Below are positions 22,632-33,039 of a stretch of DNA of 64,000 nt, piece after piece. Under the pieces are notes generated by a model that was not told the DNA's origin, searched no databases, and saw only the letters and a list, made by a program, of their open reading frames with translations. Both the position numbers and the translations under genes were made by a program. Source of the stretch: Plasmodiophora brassicae (lineage: Eukaryota > Endomyxa: Phytomyxea > Phytomyxea > Plasmodiophorida). The stretch lies in contig CP145414.1 in the NCBI GenBank assembly GCA_036867785.1, positions 620,001-684,000 of the forward strand, read 5' to 3'. The stretch's first letter is position 1; the number at the start of each line of letters is the position of its first letter.

Positions 22632-23881
22632 TTAGATCTGGTTGCTAAGGTGGTTGTGCCATCCTGATAAGCCCAGGAGCGCACAGAACCAATTGAATAT
22701 CCGCATGGGCAGCAGGCCTCGCAGACAGGAAACAGCGCCAAGATAAGACGGGACGAACAGGGTCGAATCTCTTCGACAGATGCCGTCGATGATCTTGTAG
22801 GCCGCATTCTGAAGCTTGACTGGAGGACATAGCTGCTGTTTGGAATGCGTCTGCCCGCTGCAGTGGACCGTCAGAGGGCATCCGGCGCCGGAGAACGTTC
22901 GTCACGGACCTGAAGACGGTGGCGTCGATCATGTTGAGATGGACGCACGCCCAGAACACATTGATGCCGTCGAGGCCGTATTCACAGAGCTCGGTCCGGA
23001 GAGCGTCTGTCAGCCCACAGGCGGCGAACTGGTTTGCACAGAAATGACTCTGATTGGCGACACCTGGCCCGCAGATTCCAACACCGTCAAATGGGCATTC
23101 GGCCGATGGGGACGAAGATCTACCTGTGATGGCCGCACTTGACGAGACGATGGCGAGCGTCCCCCGATTCGACTGTATCATCTGCGATCAAAATTACCCG
23201 TCTCAGCGATATGATCGATGAACACGTCGTGCACGAGTGGACAACCTCAGAAAGAAACGCTCGTAGGACAGTGAAATGCCCCAGTGCAGCGACATCGAAC
23301 TCCTTCTTGATTGATTCCATCGACAACATGTGCAGCGGCTGGGCCAACTTCCCGTCAACGGGGGGACGAACATTCACGTCGATGACAACCTCGACGGGCG
23401 CTGCCGTAGAGCACGATCAGACAACAGGGCCGGACGTGTCCACACAACGATGACCCTATCCGAACCAATTTTCTTGTCCTGGATGAGTCGCCCTAACGGT
23501 ACCAACAGCTTCTCGTTCAGCGTCTTCTCGTCGGTCGTATCACAGCTGAAGCAGAAAGCGCGTCCATTGCGCATGTCGATGACGTTGGCACAAGACGCCG
23601 CGCTTCCATCGCTACAGTCGACGACGACCACTAGGCTTGCACATAAATGCCCAATTCCAGTGCATTCCCGCGCAGAGGGTACCTGTGGCGCCCCTTGCCC
23701 CACATTCCAAAGCGATATAATGTCCAACGCCCGAGCCAACTCCATTGACGACCACCGTCTTCCCATCCAGAGATTGCTCCCTCGTTTGCGCCGCTCTTCG
23801 CTTCCGCCGCACAGCGATGATGGAATACAGGACAATTAAGGCTGCACGGCGCCCAATCAACCAACGCTTCACCCGAGGCAA
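22632..23881 (-). CDS. SDR-fold protein lacking catalytic Tyr/Lys
   Basis: The N-terminal hydrophobic anchor (WLIGRRAALIVLYSIIAV) is followed by a Rossmann glycine motif (NGVGSGVGHYIALECGARGA). The middle shows SDR strands (LAIVSSSAAITG). At the active site the YxxxK motif reads FCANQ in the context SHFCANQFAACGLTDALRTEL, so Tyr is Phe and Lys is Gln. The tail (AAYKIIDGIC, VPSYLGAV, FNWFCALLGLSG) resembles ER-anchored SDRs of the KDSR/DHRS7 type. The fold is clear, but a dehydrogenase reaction is doubtful. A binding or regulatory role is inferred. Short introns lie near 22815-22826 and in 23370-23640. Confidence 0.7.
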
Positions 23882-24269
23882 TCGTCACAATGCTGACCAG
23901 CGACGGTTCGCGTTCGGCGTCCGGGCGTCGACAGGAACAACCCCATCGGCGGGCAACGTACCGCTCGCAGTCCGCGCGCGCCAGACGTTTCTGGCACTCC
24001 GACTCTGACAACAAGACCTGTACGGCGGGCAACGACGATGCCGTTGCCTAGCTCCGCTTTCGTCTACCCGTTACTGTCAACCGGCTGCGCACCACAGTAC
24101 GAATTGGGGCCAGGGTCAGCACCCACTACAGTACTGTACTGCGGTTCGATTTCACGTCACATGCAGTAGCGACGTGCAGGAGAGGATGCAATTCTGGATG
24201 TGGCGACGACACGGAGGGTACGCACGGGAACCGGGAAGGAGGAATATATTAAGCAGGGCGGGAGAGACC
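23882..24269. other. gene-free interval
   Basis: Between the SDR start and the next small gene I see no coding stretch, repeat or RNA structure. An AT-rich patch near 24243 (GAATATATTAAG) could belong to a 3' end or promoter. Confidence 0.4.
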
Positions 24270-24629
24270 TCAACAGGTGGTGGCAGCCGGATTAGTAGTC
24301 TGCTCGATGCTGTTGTAGGACTGTAGGATGCTGAGGACGGTGAACCTGGGCAGGTTCACCATGGAGCGCCGCCTGTGCTCGGTCTGGCTCTGCCGGAACG
24401 CGGTCAGCGACACCGGGATCTCCGCCTCCACCGACGCCGCCCGCTTGCGCTCGACGCCACAGTGCACATCGTCGGGGAACGCCATCGTCATCGCTCGCTT
24501 GCGTCCTGCTACTGCCGTCATCGCCGCGCCTGCTCTGACTAGGACGTCCCCGTTCCCGAACGCAGTTGGTGTCGAGTTGGCACGACAGATTGCGTTGTAG
24601 GTCGGTGGCGGACCTTCACCAACGCCCAA
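24270..24629 (-). CDS. small basic protein, unknown
   Basis: A 119-codon frame from 24629 (MGVGEGPPPTYN) to TTC-stop, with third-codon G/C bias like confirmed genes. An internal start (MTAVAGRKRAM) is also possible. It contains a basic cluster (GRKRAMTM, ERKRAAS) and a predicted helix (PVSLTAFRQSQTEHRRRS) followed by NLPRFTVLSILQSY. No transmembrane segment and no recognised family. The 325 bases on to the next gene hold GC-rich sequence with no supported gene. Confidence 0.45.
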   Translation of the reverse strand: MGVGEGPPPTYNAICRANSTPTAFGNGDVLVRAGAAMTAVAGRKRAMTMAFPDDVHCGVERKRAASVEAEIPVSLTAFRQSQTEHRRRSMVNLPRFTVLSILQSYNSIEQTTNPAATTC

Positions 24630-24954
24630 TCTGACTCGCCGCTATTTTCGGCCACTGCTCGCCCGCTCTGCAGTGCAGCTCAACGCCTGCGAAATCGCCC
24701 CCGCCCCGATTCCGCCACTGGGGCCGCTGTTGCAAGCGAGATTATGCGCGTCGCCGCCACTGGGACAGAAAGTCCGCCACAGTCATCGTGTTCCGTTCCG
24801 ACGGGGGCTATTCCGGGCCGCCTCCGCTAGACATACCTCGCTGCCGGCCAAGAAGGTCGCCAAGTTCGCTCCACCTGCAGATCGTCGGTACGGATGGCGA
24901 ATCGCGCGTGCCTTGCATGGATATTTGCTGGTAGTGAGGCGAAGGCGTCGGTCG

Positions 24955-27354
24955 ATGCCGGGGACGTTGTCTCTGCACATATCGGCGAGCAGTGCGATCT
25001 CGGACGTGGACAACGTCGTGGTCAGCGCGGAACCTGTCGCGTTCGAAGGCAGGCTGAAACTGTGCGAGTTCGGGAGATCCCCGGCTAACCGAGATGTCGA
25101 CACGACTGCACCGAAATTCTTCCAGCTTCGTGGCAACCAGCTGCTCATGGGCGACAGCGCCAGCTCGCTGAACGTGTTCTGCGTGCTGAACAGCGGGTAC
25201 CTGATCCGGGACCAGCCCGACAGCATCATCTCGATCTTCAAGCCCGGCAAGACGAAGATTTCGTTGCAAGCGCCATCGCCCGACGAAGCGAAGCAATGGG
25301 TGACGCACATGCGGAAGGCGCTCATCGGGTACCGCATCGATAAGACCATCCTGGAGTCCCGCATCCAGCAGCAGGCGATGGTGAAGAAAGCCATGGAGAC
25401 GTCCCGCGAACTGGATGATGTCGTCGTCGATGACGATGATGACGACGAGGACACTGACGACGATGCCGACGATGGATTGGAATCGGCGCCGGCGGCAGAC
25501 GCAACCGGCTGCAACAGCAGTGAAATGGTTTCCTGGCAAGGGACTTGGCATGGACCCGCGCTGAAGGGCGGCATGCGGACCGGCCTAGGCCTGTACCGAC
25601 TCGGCAGCATTGTCTACGAGGGCGAATGGGATCGCGATATGAGTACGGGTGCTGTGCACGCCGCTGTGTCATCGGGCGCTAACGTACGAGACAATGGTGT
25701 GCAGTGCACGGCCAAGGGCAGATGTTCGACGAGAAGACCGGTGTTCGGTATAATGGGAAATGGCAGAACAACTGCCAGCACGGACGCGGCGAGGTCGAAT
25801 TTGCCAATGGCGATAAGTACAACGGCATGCTCTTCCACGGCCGGATCATGGGGTACGGCGTCCTCACGCAGAAGGTGACCATCGACCCGGCAACGGGCAA
25901 ACACCTGCCCTTCCACCAGTACCGGGGCGAGTTCGTCGATGGCGTCCCGACTGGGCACGGCCGCATGACCTGGGCGAATGGAGGTGCGCGTCGCTTCATT
26001 TGACCATGACGCCACATGATTAATGTGCGTCCCAGACGTGTACGAAGGGCGATTCAGGGATGGCGTCGGGCATGGTCGGGGTCGGCTCACGTACGCGACC
26101 GTCGGACAGGTCCACACGGGCTGCTGGCATAAGGGCGTGCTTGGTAAAGGCTCCTCGGCGGGCGACGTGTCAAATGACAGGACAATGACATTGCGTGTTT
26201 GTGTGTCTCTCTTCCAGAATACGGCGAGATTCAGTTCACGGCGACGGGGAACGTCTACCGTGGGCAGATCCAAACGAAGCCGGGCGATGTGACGAGCGGG
26301 ACGCTGATCTACAAAGACGGCGGCGCGTACGAAGGCACCGTGGCCGGGGAATCCCGACATGGAACGGGCAAGATGACCTGGTCGAATGGCGACCAGTACG
26401 AGGTTTGCAGGAATCCGGTGAATCCCACGCCGAGTTCGCTGGGTTGACGCGCCGTTGTTAGGGTTCCTGGGCCAACGACACCATGCACGGATTCGGCACC
26501 CTCGTGCGCTCGGACCAATCACGATACTCTGGGTACTTCAGCAAATCACGAAGAAGCGGTGTGGGCGAATTCGTTTTCGGCAAGCGCTCCTACAACGGTA
26601 TCTGCAGCAGCGTCCTCCACTCATGGTTCTAGCACTCACAACGCGGATGTTAGGGACCTGGAATGACGACCTGCCCAACGGGACCGGGGTCATCATGTAA
26701 CAACCCGCCGTGTCGATTCCAATGGCTCGCGGGCTGCTAACCACGCTGGCGAGCAGGTTCGCGAATGGGAACAAGTACAGTGGCGTATGGAAGGCTGGAA
26801 AGCGGACGGGTGTGGGGCGATTCACGTTCGCACGCAACAAGGCTGTCATCGATGGCGAATTCCTCGGTACGGTTGGACAGTTCCTCGTCGGTCGTGGTGC
26901 TCACCATTCCCCAGACGGGAAGCCGCACGGGCAGGCGACGTTCGCGCTGGAAGACGGTCGGTGCTTCAAAGGCACGTTTGCCGGGTACATGCGCATCGGC
27001 AAGGGAACCATTGTCCTCCCAGATGGGAGAGCTCGCGTCTCCCAGTTCGTCGACGACCGCGAGGTCGATGGCAGCCAGCTGCACGGGCACCTCGTCGAAG
27101 AGATCGCCCTGGACGACGATATCGACGATAAGCCCGACGACATCGTCCTGTCGTCGGGCAAGAAACAGCATCGCGCGCCATCCGAGGATGAACTGTCGTT
27201 GAAGGGTGACGCCGATGTCGACGACGTCGGCGTCGACATCCCCGACTTCTTCGACTTCTCCGCCGGCATCCACGCCCGGCCTATATCCGTTGACGGGTTT
27301 GACATCTTCCCCGTCGACGAGATTGATTGCCCGTTCGTCAAACCCGTCGCATAA
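24955..27354 (+). CDS. PH domain plus MORN-repeat protein
   Basis: Start MPGTLSLHISA. A PH domain spans roughly residues 25-125 (EGRLKLCEF, KFFQLRGNQLL, FKPGKTKISLQA, EAKQWVTHMRKAL). An Asp-rich linker follows (near 25420-25480), then about ten MORN units of the YxGxWxxGxxxGxG type (TWHGPALKGGMRTGLG, YNGKWQNNCQHGRG, YEGRFRDGVGHGRGRL, YEGTVAGESRHGTGKM, YSGVWKAGKRTGVGRF). A second acidic region precedes the end PFVKPVA. MORN proteins bind membranes or scaffold cortical structures, so a phosphoinositide-directed scaffold is inferred. Short introns interrupt the repeats (for example 26003-26036, 26145-26216, 26404-26460). The last eight codons are duplicated twice downstream as tandem-duplication junctions. 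Confidence 0.85.
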
Positions 27355-27417
27355 ACTAACCGATTGTGTACTACGAATGCGACAACGCGCGTTGCCGCCA
27401 CCCTGCTGATCATGTGG

Positions 27418-27990
27418 CCGTGCACGCCCAGACGGCAAAGTGCAAAGTTGTGCCCCGATGTACAATAATATAGCGAGTACTCCCGGCGCGGATTGGGAAC
27501 CCAGTCGTCGGAACCTGTCTTGACGGCCACGGTGCCCTTTCCTGCGTGAACGTAGGCCGCGTACAGGCCATGGCGCGCCACGTCGATTTACAACGACGAC
27601 ATCGACGAGGTTCCGGTTGACGCTCGCACACCCATCAATGCCTGGACCGGCTTTCATTCGTAGTCATTCTGCACGCGACGACGACTGTGATCAGAACCGA
27701 CCACCTATGCGCAATGTGTCGTGTACCTCCCAGTCCTTCCAGAAGATGAACGGCGGCGTGCCCAGGTGGGCCAGGATGTCGGCATAGCCTGGCTGCGGCC
27801 GTCCTGCACCGAACGTTTTCTAGTCGATCCTCGACTCGCACCAGTTGTTGGCCTCCGAGTTTCGGTCGTTCGCGGCCCCGCGCCAGGACCAATGTCGCCG
27901 TCGTCGCCTCGTGAACCGAAGACGTAGCCGTGGGGCAGGGGAACCGTGCAGACCTTTGCAAACGGAAGCCAGGATCCACGGCATCATCTC
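27418..27990 (-). pseudogene. decayed alpha-amylase 3' end, copy A
   Basis: Matches the C-terminal third of the intact amylase at 31374-32849 (blocks like FWKDWEV, RHGLYAAYV, TGSDDW, AVWACTAT), but in shifted frames and with small insertions, for example in the segment near 27455-27475. The catalytic Glu and nucleophile Asp regions are absent, so no enzyme can be made. Its upstream portion (27830-27990) resembles copy B more than the intact gene. Confidence 0.8.
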
Positions 27991-28254
27991 AACATCGCGG
28001 GCTTTGCCACGTCATCATGGAGAGATACGACCGTTCAGGCCCCCTTTTTCCATTTAGGTATTCTTGGGCGTTGGCCGTTGGGCGCCTATGTAGGTATCTG
28101 TAGGCCGGAACCAGACCGGAGTTTGGAACAACTCCGCCCGGCATGCGGCAGCCGGGGCGTAGCCCTGGGGCCAGACCGATATCGGACCTGTCGTACGAAC
28201 TGTCTCGGTGTCTCCCCCTTCCGCGCTCGTGGACCAGCAGGCTCCCGACCCGGA

Positions 28255-29239
28255 ATGTCCATCTTACGGCATGTGTGTGGCCAAATCATTCCTAAGGCGC
28301 GCACATTAGTGCTGCTGGGGATCCTGAATATGGTTTTAAATGTCACTGGCGATCACATTACTCTTCGATCCGCCAATGGTGAAAGCTTCAAGTTGCCTTT
28401 CGACACTGTACTAAAACACTGCCGTGCCTTTCGCCCTATCCACGCAAGGGAGGTCGATGGACGCTACGTTGACGCCGTATCACCTCCCCAACATCACGAC
28501 GTTACGTTCAATTCGAACGAGTTGGCCACGCTGGTGAGCGTCATGCAGAACACGGTCGATTTTGGTATTGCAGCACCTGACCACAGTGGTACTGAAGTTG
28601 CTTGCGATTGCACAGGCGCCATTCGTCGAGGATGCCGGGCAGTGGGTCGTTACCGAGCTGAACAACAAGGTTCTTTTCTGGACCCGGATCCCGCGGATCT
28701 TGTCAGCTGCTCGTGAACTGAAGATGTATTCGTTCATTGTTGCAATTGGACTATATGTTCCGTTGCCACCGACTGGGCAACCCGTGCTTGAATCGCTCGA
28801 CAGCCTGCTTAATGAAGACCGGAGACAAACAACGTTCTACGTTAATGGCATCGTCCAGAATTCCCCCAGGTAAAGTTCCGCGCTGCAGTCGACTCGCACA
28901 ATGTCGTCTCATACCGTCTCCAGGTGCGGATTAGGATGCCGGGATGAATATTCTCGTGACAACCTGCCCATGGAATTGCCCTGCCGCCACACGTTCCACA
29001 CTGCATGTGTCATCGATATGTTGGGCCAGCACGGCTGCTGTCCATTGTGCGGGCGCCCGATCATGGACCCGGATGTCATGGCTCAAATCCGAACACGCAC
29101 TGTCAGAGATGTTACCGCCGTCAAGATGCACCAAATCGTACAAGTTGAACACAGTTGGCAAAAGTGCTACGCGGCCATCTTTTGTGGGTCATGTAGACTC
29201 GTGGCCGCTTTGCCCGCCACCCGTTGCAGTTCTTTCTGA
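28255..29239 (+). CDS. SKP1-like POZ plus RING-H2 protein, copy A
   Basis: Begins MSILRHVCGQ. An SKP1/Elongin-C-like POZ segment (ITLRSANGESFKLPF, VTFNSNELATL) leads, after a needed frame change, into helices (FVEDAGQWVVTEL, RELKMYSFIVAIGLYV). A phase-consistent 82-nt intron (GTGAGC donor after ELATL, acceptor ending GCACAG near 28613) is available in both copies. A second intron, about 28870-28923 (GTAAAG donor), joins to a RING-H2 finger: CGLGC, LPCRHTFHTAC, CCPLC. Single-chain SKP1-like plus RING is unusual. Role inferred: ubiquitin ligase. The SKP1 similarity is moderate, the RING clear. Bases 27991-28254 are its duplicated upstream region, with no other gene seen. Confidence 0.65.
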
Positions 29240-29404
29240 ATACACGGCACTACCAACTTGTGGGTTTTCGTTCATCGCATTGCAGGCATCTGCACACGGG
29301 CACTCCTCTCCGGTGTCGGCGGAGACGTGTCTCCAATGCCAGACCAGATGTCTCCCGTTCGTCAAACCCATCGTGTACTGAGAATGCGAGAAACGCGCAT
29401 TGGC

Positions 29405-30020
29405 GCCGCCCTGCTCATGTGGCCGAGCGCACCCAGACGGCAAAGTTGTGCCCGGATGTATACAGCGAGTACTCCAGGTGCGGACTGGGGATCCAGTCGT
29501 CGGAACCTGTCTTGACGGCGACGGTCCCCTTTCCTCCGTGAACGTAGGCCGCGTACAGGCCATGGCGCGCCACGTCGATGTACAACGGCGACGTCGACGA
29601 GATCCCGGTTGACGCTCACACATCCATCAGCGCCTGAACCGGCTCTCGTACGTAGTCACCCTGCACGAGACGACGACAGTCATCACAGTTTTCACGTCAC
29701 CCGATGTACCATGTACCGTGTACCTCCTCCCAATGCTTCCAGAAGACGAACGGCGACGTAAACCGGATGGGCCAGGGTGACGGCGTAGCCTCGCTGCGGC
29801 CGTCCCTGTACCCAACGTTCCAGTCGGTCCACGACTCGCTCCAGACGTCGGCATTCGTATTCCGGTGGTTCGCGGCCCCGCGCCAGGACCGACGTTGACG
29901 TCGTCGCTTCCTGAACGCGAATTGCCGTGGGGCAGGGGAAAGTTACTGTCGTCCATAGCGTGTCCCTCATTCCATTGCAAACAGAAGCCAGAATCCATAG
30001 CATCTTCTCGACATCGCCTG
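29405..30020 (-). pseudogene. decayed alpha-amylase 3' end, copy B
   Basis: Second amylase remnant, with the same extent as copy A. Recognisable blocks are RHGLYAAYVH-like, TGSDDW-like and a PFVFWK block in broken frames. It lacks the 5' two thirds of the gene. Its last ~170 bases are closer to the intact amylase than those of copy A, so either it arose later or gene conversion acted here. Confidence 0.8.
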
Positions 30021-30263
30021 CCTTGCCGCGTCGTCACGGAGACAGTACCTCCGTTTCACACTTCAGGCCCCCTTTTTCCATTGATACTTGGGCGCCTATC
30101 TATAGGCCGAACGGCGAACACAGACCGGGCTTTGGAACAACTCGGGCGGCATGCGGCAGCCTCGGAGAACAGCCCGGGGGCCAGATCGATATCGAACCTG
30201 TCGTAAGAACAACGAGCAGGTGTCCCCTCTCGCGCCCGACTACCAGCAGGCTCCCGACCAGGA

Positions 30264-31197
30264 ATGTCCACCTTTCGGCGTGTCTGTGCCCATACCAGGC
30301 CTAAGGCGCGCACATTAGTGCTGCTGGGGGTCCTGATGGCTCTTACTATCACTGGAGATATACCTGATCATTGTACTCTTCGATCGCCCGATGGTACAAG
30401 CTTTACGTTGCCCTTCGAAACTCTAGTGAAACACTGCCGTGCCGTTCGCTTTCGCGTTGCCCACGATAACCAAGTCGGCGGACCCACTGGTACCGTACGC
30501 CATCCCGAACCCGAACCGTACGACGTCTCGTTCAGTTCCGACGACTTGGCCACGCTGGTGAACTTCATGCAGAATACGGTCGTTTTCGGCATTGCAACAC
30601 CTGACTACAGTTGTACTGAAGATGTTTGGGATTGCACAGGCGCCATTCGTCGAGAATGCCGGGCAATGGGTCGTCGCCGAGCTGTACTACAACCTTCATT
30701 TTTGGACCCGGATCCCGAGGATCTTGGCAGCTGCTCGCGAACTGAAGATGTATTCGCTCATTGTTGCAATTGGACTATATGTTCGGCTGCAAACGACTGG
30801 GCGACCCGCGCTTAAATCGCTCGACCGCCTGCTCAATGAAGACCGGAGACAAACAGTATTCCACGCCCATGGCCTCGTCCAGGATCCCCCCACGTAACGT
30901 TCCGCGCTGCAGTCGACTCGCACAATGTCGTCTGATACCGTCTCCAGGTGCGGAATACTGGAATGCCACGATGAATATTCTCGTGAAAATATGCCCATCG
31001 AATTACCCTGCCGGCACACGTTCCACTATTCATGTGTCAGTGATTGGTTGTGGCTGCACGGCTGCTGTATATCATGCGGGCGCGCGATCATGGACGAGGC
31101 GAACATGGCTCAAATCCGAACACGCACTGTCGAAGGTGTAACCGCCGTCAAGATGCGTCGAATCGAACACGTTGTAAACAGTTGGCAAGTGTCGTAG
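30264..31197 (+). CDS. SKP1-like POZ plus RING-H2 protein, copy B
   Basis: Paralogue of 28255-29239 with the same exon plan. POZ-like segment TLRSPDGTSFTLPFETL and VSFSSDDLATL. Same frame change served by the 82-nt GTGAAC...GCACAG intron. Helices FVENAGQWVVAEL and RELKMYSLIVAIGLYV. Intron with donor GTAACG near 30895. RING-H2 with ECHDE, LPCRHTFHYSC, CCISC. It ends at VVNSWQVS, earlier than copy A, whose tail is longer. Both copies keep every zinc ligand, which argues that both are functional. Confidence 0.65.
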
Positions 31198-31373
31198 CCC
31201 CGTGGCCTGATTTGTCTCCCGATGCCCGTCGCAGTTCTTCCTGAATACACGGCACAACCAGCTTGAGGTTTTCATTCAGAACGTTGCGCGTCCCCCGTTC
31301 GTCAAACCCATGGCGTAAACTCTAACCGATAGTGTACTAGGAGAACGAGAAACGCGCATTGAGGCCGCCCTGC

Positions 31374-32849
31374 TCATGTGGCCGTGCGCACCCAGACGGC
31401 AAAGTTGTGCCCGGATGTATACAGCGAGTACTCATGTTGCGGATTGGGGATCCAGTCGTCGGAACCTGTCTTGACGGCGACGGTCCCCTTTCCTCCGTGA
31501 ACGTAGGCCGCGTACAGGCCATGGCGCGCCACGTCGATGTACAACGGCGACGTCGACGAGATCCCGCTTGATGCTCGCACATCCATCAGCGCCTGAACCG
31601 GCTCTCGTACGTAGTCATCCTGCACGAGACGACAACGGTCATCACAGTCCGCGTCACAGGTGCGCAATGTGCCCTGTACCTCCCAGTCCTTCCAGAAGAC
31701 GAACGGCGTACCCGGATGGGTCAGGATGACGGCGTAGCCTTGGACGATCTGCGGCCGGTCCCCGAATCGGTCGTCGCGGGCCGTGTCGTGGTTGTCGAGG
31801 AACGTGCAGGCGTAGAGCGAGTTCCTGGAAACGATCCCGGTGAACTTCAACCAGGAGTAGTCGTTCGACGTGACGGCGCTCTTCAGTTCGGAACGGTACG
31901 GGAAGTCGAACGCGGACGATTGCTGCTGGGCGCCCTGGATCCACGCCCAAACACGGTCCGTGTCCGACCACACCTCGCCGACCGAGAATTCGGGTTGCGA
32001 ATCGCGAACGTACTCGGCATTGAACCTGGCGTCATACCTGCTCGTCGCTGTCACCGGCCTGCTCTGCGTCGTGTTCGTTGCAAGTTACCCGATTGCCATG
32101 TCGAATCGCCAGCCTTTGAACCCGACCGACTTCAGCCAGTGCAGGTACTCCTTGACGAGGCGGCGAACCTGACCAGAAACAGGTTCAGCAGCGGGGCGTT
32201 CAACGGAGCGAGCATTGCGAACCCCATCGTTCGTATGGTCCAGGTCGGGAGACGGGCAGAAGTTATCGCCGGTATCGAAGTTGCCACAGCCGCAGTCGCC
32301 CTGGCAGAACCTGTCGCCGCTGTTGCACTTGTAATCGTCGGCGACGACGGCCCAATTGCCCATGTCCGGCTCCTGGAACGCGGTGCTAATGTGCATTGTT
32401 ACGAAAGCCCACCAGGTCAGCAGCGCACGCGCCCTACTATTCATGAGTGCACGGGTCGACGTGTGGTGCGCCACGATGATTGATGACGATGTCAGCGACG
32501 CCGACCATGCCGCGCGAGTTCATGTCTTGAAGAAGAGCGACGAGCGAGTCGTGGTCGACCAGGCGGTACCATCGCTGAGGAATGTATCCTTGCGCGTCGA
32601 CCGATTCCGACTGGGGCGGCAGCCAGGCGCCATGGAACCCAGCGGACGCCCAAGACGAGACCTGAGCAGGCCGGCTCGTCAAAGACGCAGGCCGGACGTC
32701 GCTTGCAGCGCGCTCACCTGGGTCTTCAGGTACCGCATATGGCCAGGCCGATCGGAGATGGATTCCCAATCGAAGGTCTGAAGGTAGACCTGCGACTGGG
32801 CGATGACCACCAGGAGGGAGACGGCGACGACGGCAGGCGCCAGCGACAT
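31374..32849 (-). CDS. secreted alpha-amylase (GH13)
   Basis: Hydrolyses alpha-1,4-glucan. Signal peptide MSLAPAVVAVSLLVVIAQSQ, then QTFDWES, WLPPQSESVDAQGYIPQRWY and region I VADIVINH. The catalytic triad is intact: nucleophile Asp in GWRFDM, acid/base Glu in FSVGEVW, Asp in FLDNHDT. Then PGTPFVFWKDW and a C-terminal beta domain (HGLYAAYVHGGKGTVAVK, HNFAVWV). Introns of about 55-75 bp include a GTGAGC...CTCAG one after LKTQ and one at MAIG. The 3' end of this gene was copied twice into the tandem duplication to its left. Confidence 0.9.
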
Positions 32850-33039
32850 CCCCCGTGTGGAACAACGATATACGAATGACGGGCGACGCCGGTCCCCTCC
32901 ATTGGTCGCTCCTCGTTACCCAGGGGCCGATACTGTCTGACTGTCTGCCGGGTGACGAACGCGGGCACCCGAGTTGCGACATGTGCCTTTCGTAAGGGTT
33001 GTGGCCCGCCAGGGGGGCGGGAGGCAACCCCATGTTAGT

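Larger units (their letters stand above)
27330..31293. repeat. two-unit tandem segmental duplication
   Basis: The word CCCGTTCGTCAAACCC, from the last codons of the MORN gene, recurs at 27330, 29354 and 31294, giving units of 2024 and 1940 bp. Each unit holds a minus-strand alpha-amylase 3' fragment followed by a plus-strand SKP1-like/RING gene and its upstream region. A third junction leads into the intact amylase. Downstream matches include ACGTAGGCCGCGTACAGGCC and TGTTCTGGG-like amylase blocks. The RING genes remain open in both units, while both amylase ends have decayed. Confidence 0.85.

Noticed and set aside
24783-25610. 275-codon open frame on the minus strand
   Set aside because: Antisense shadow of the PH-MORN exon. 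It has no family match, while the plus strand shows clear PH and MORN motifs.
25614-26522. 302-codon minus-strand open frame
   Set aside because: Antisense to MORN repeats, and the repeat periodicity explains its length. Composition is Arg/Pro-biased shadow.
27330-31293. Mobile element as the cause of the 2-kb tandem units
   Set aside because: No terminal repeats, transposase or reverse-transcriptase sequence were seen. Boundaries coincide with host gene codons, which fits unequal exchange better.
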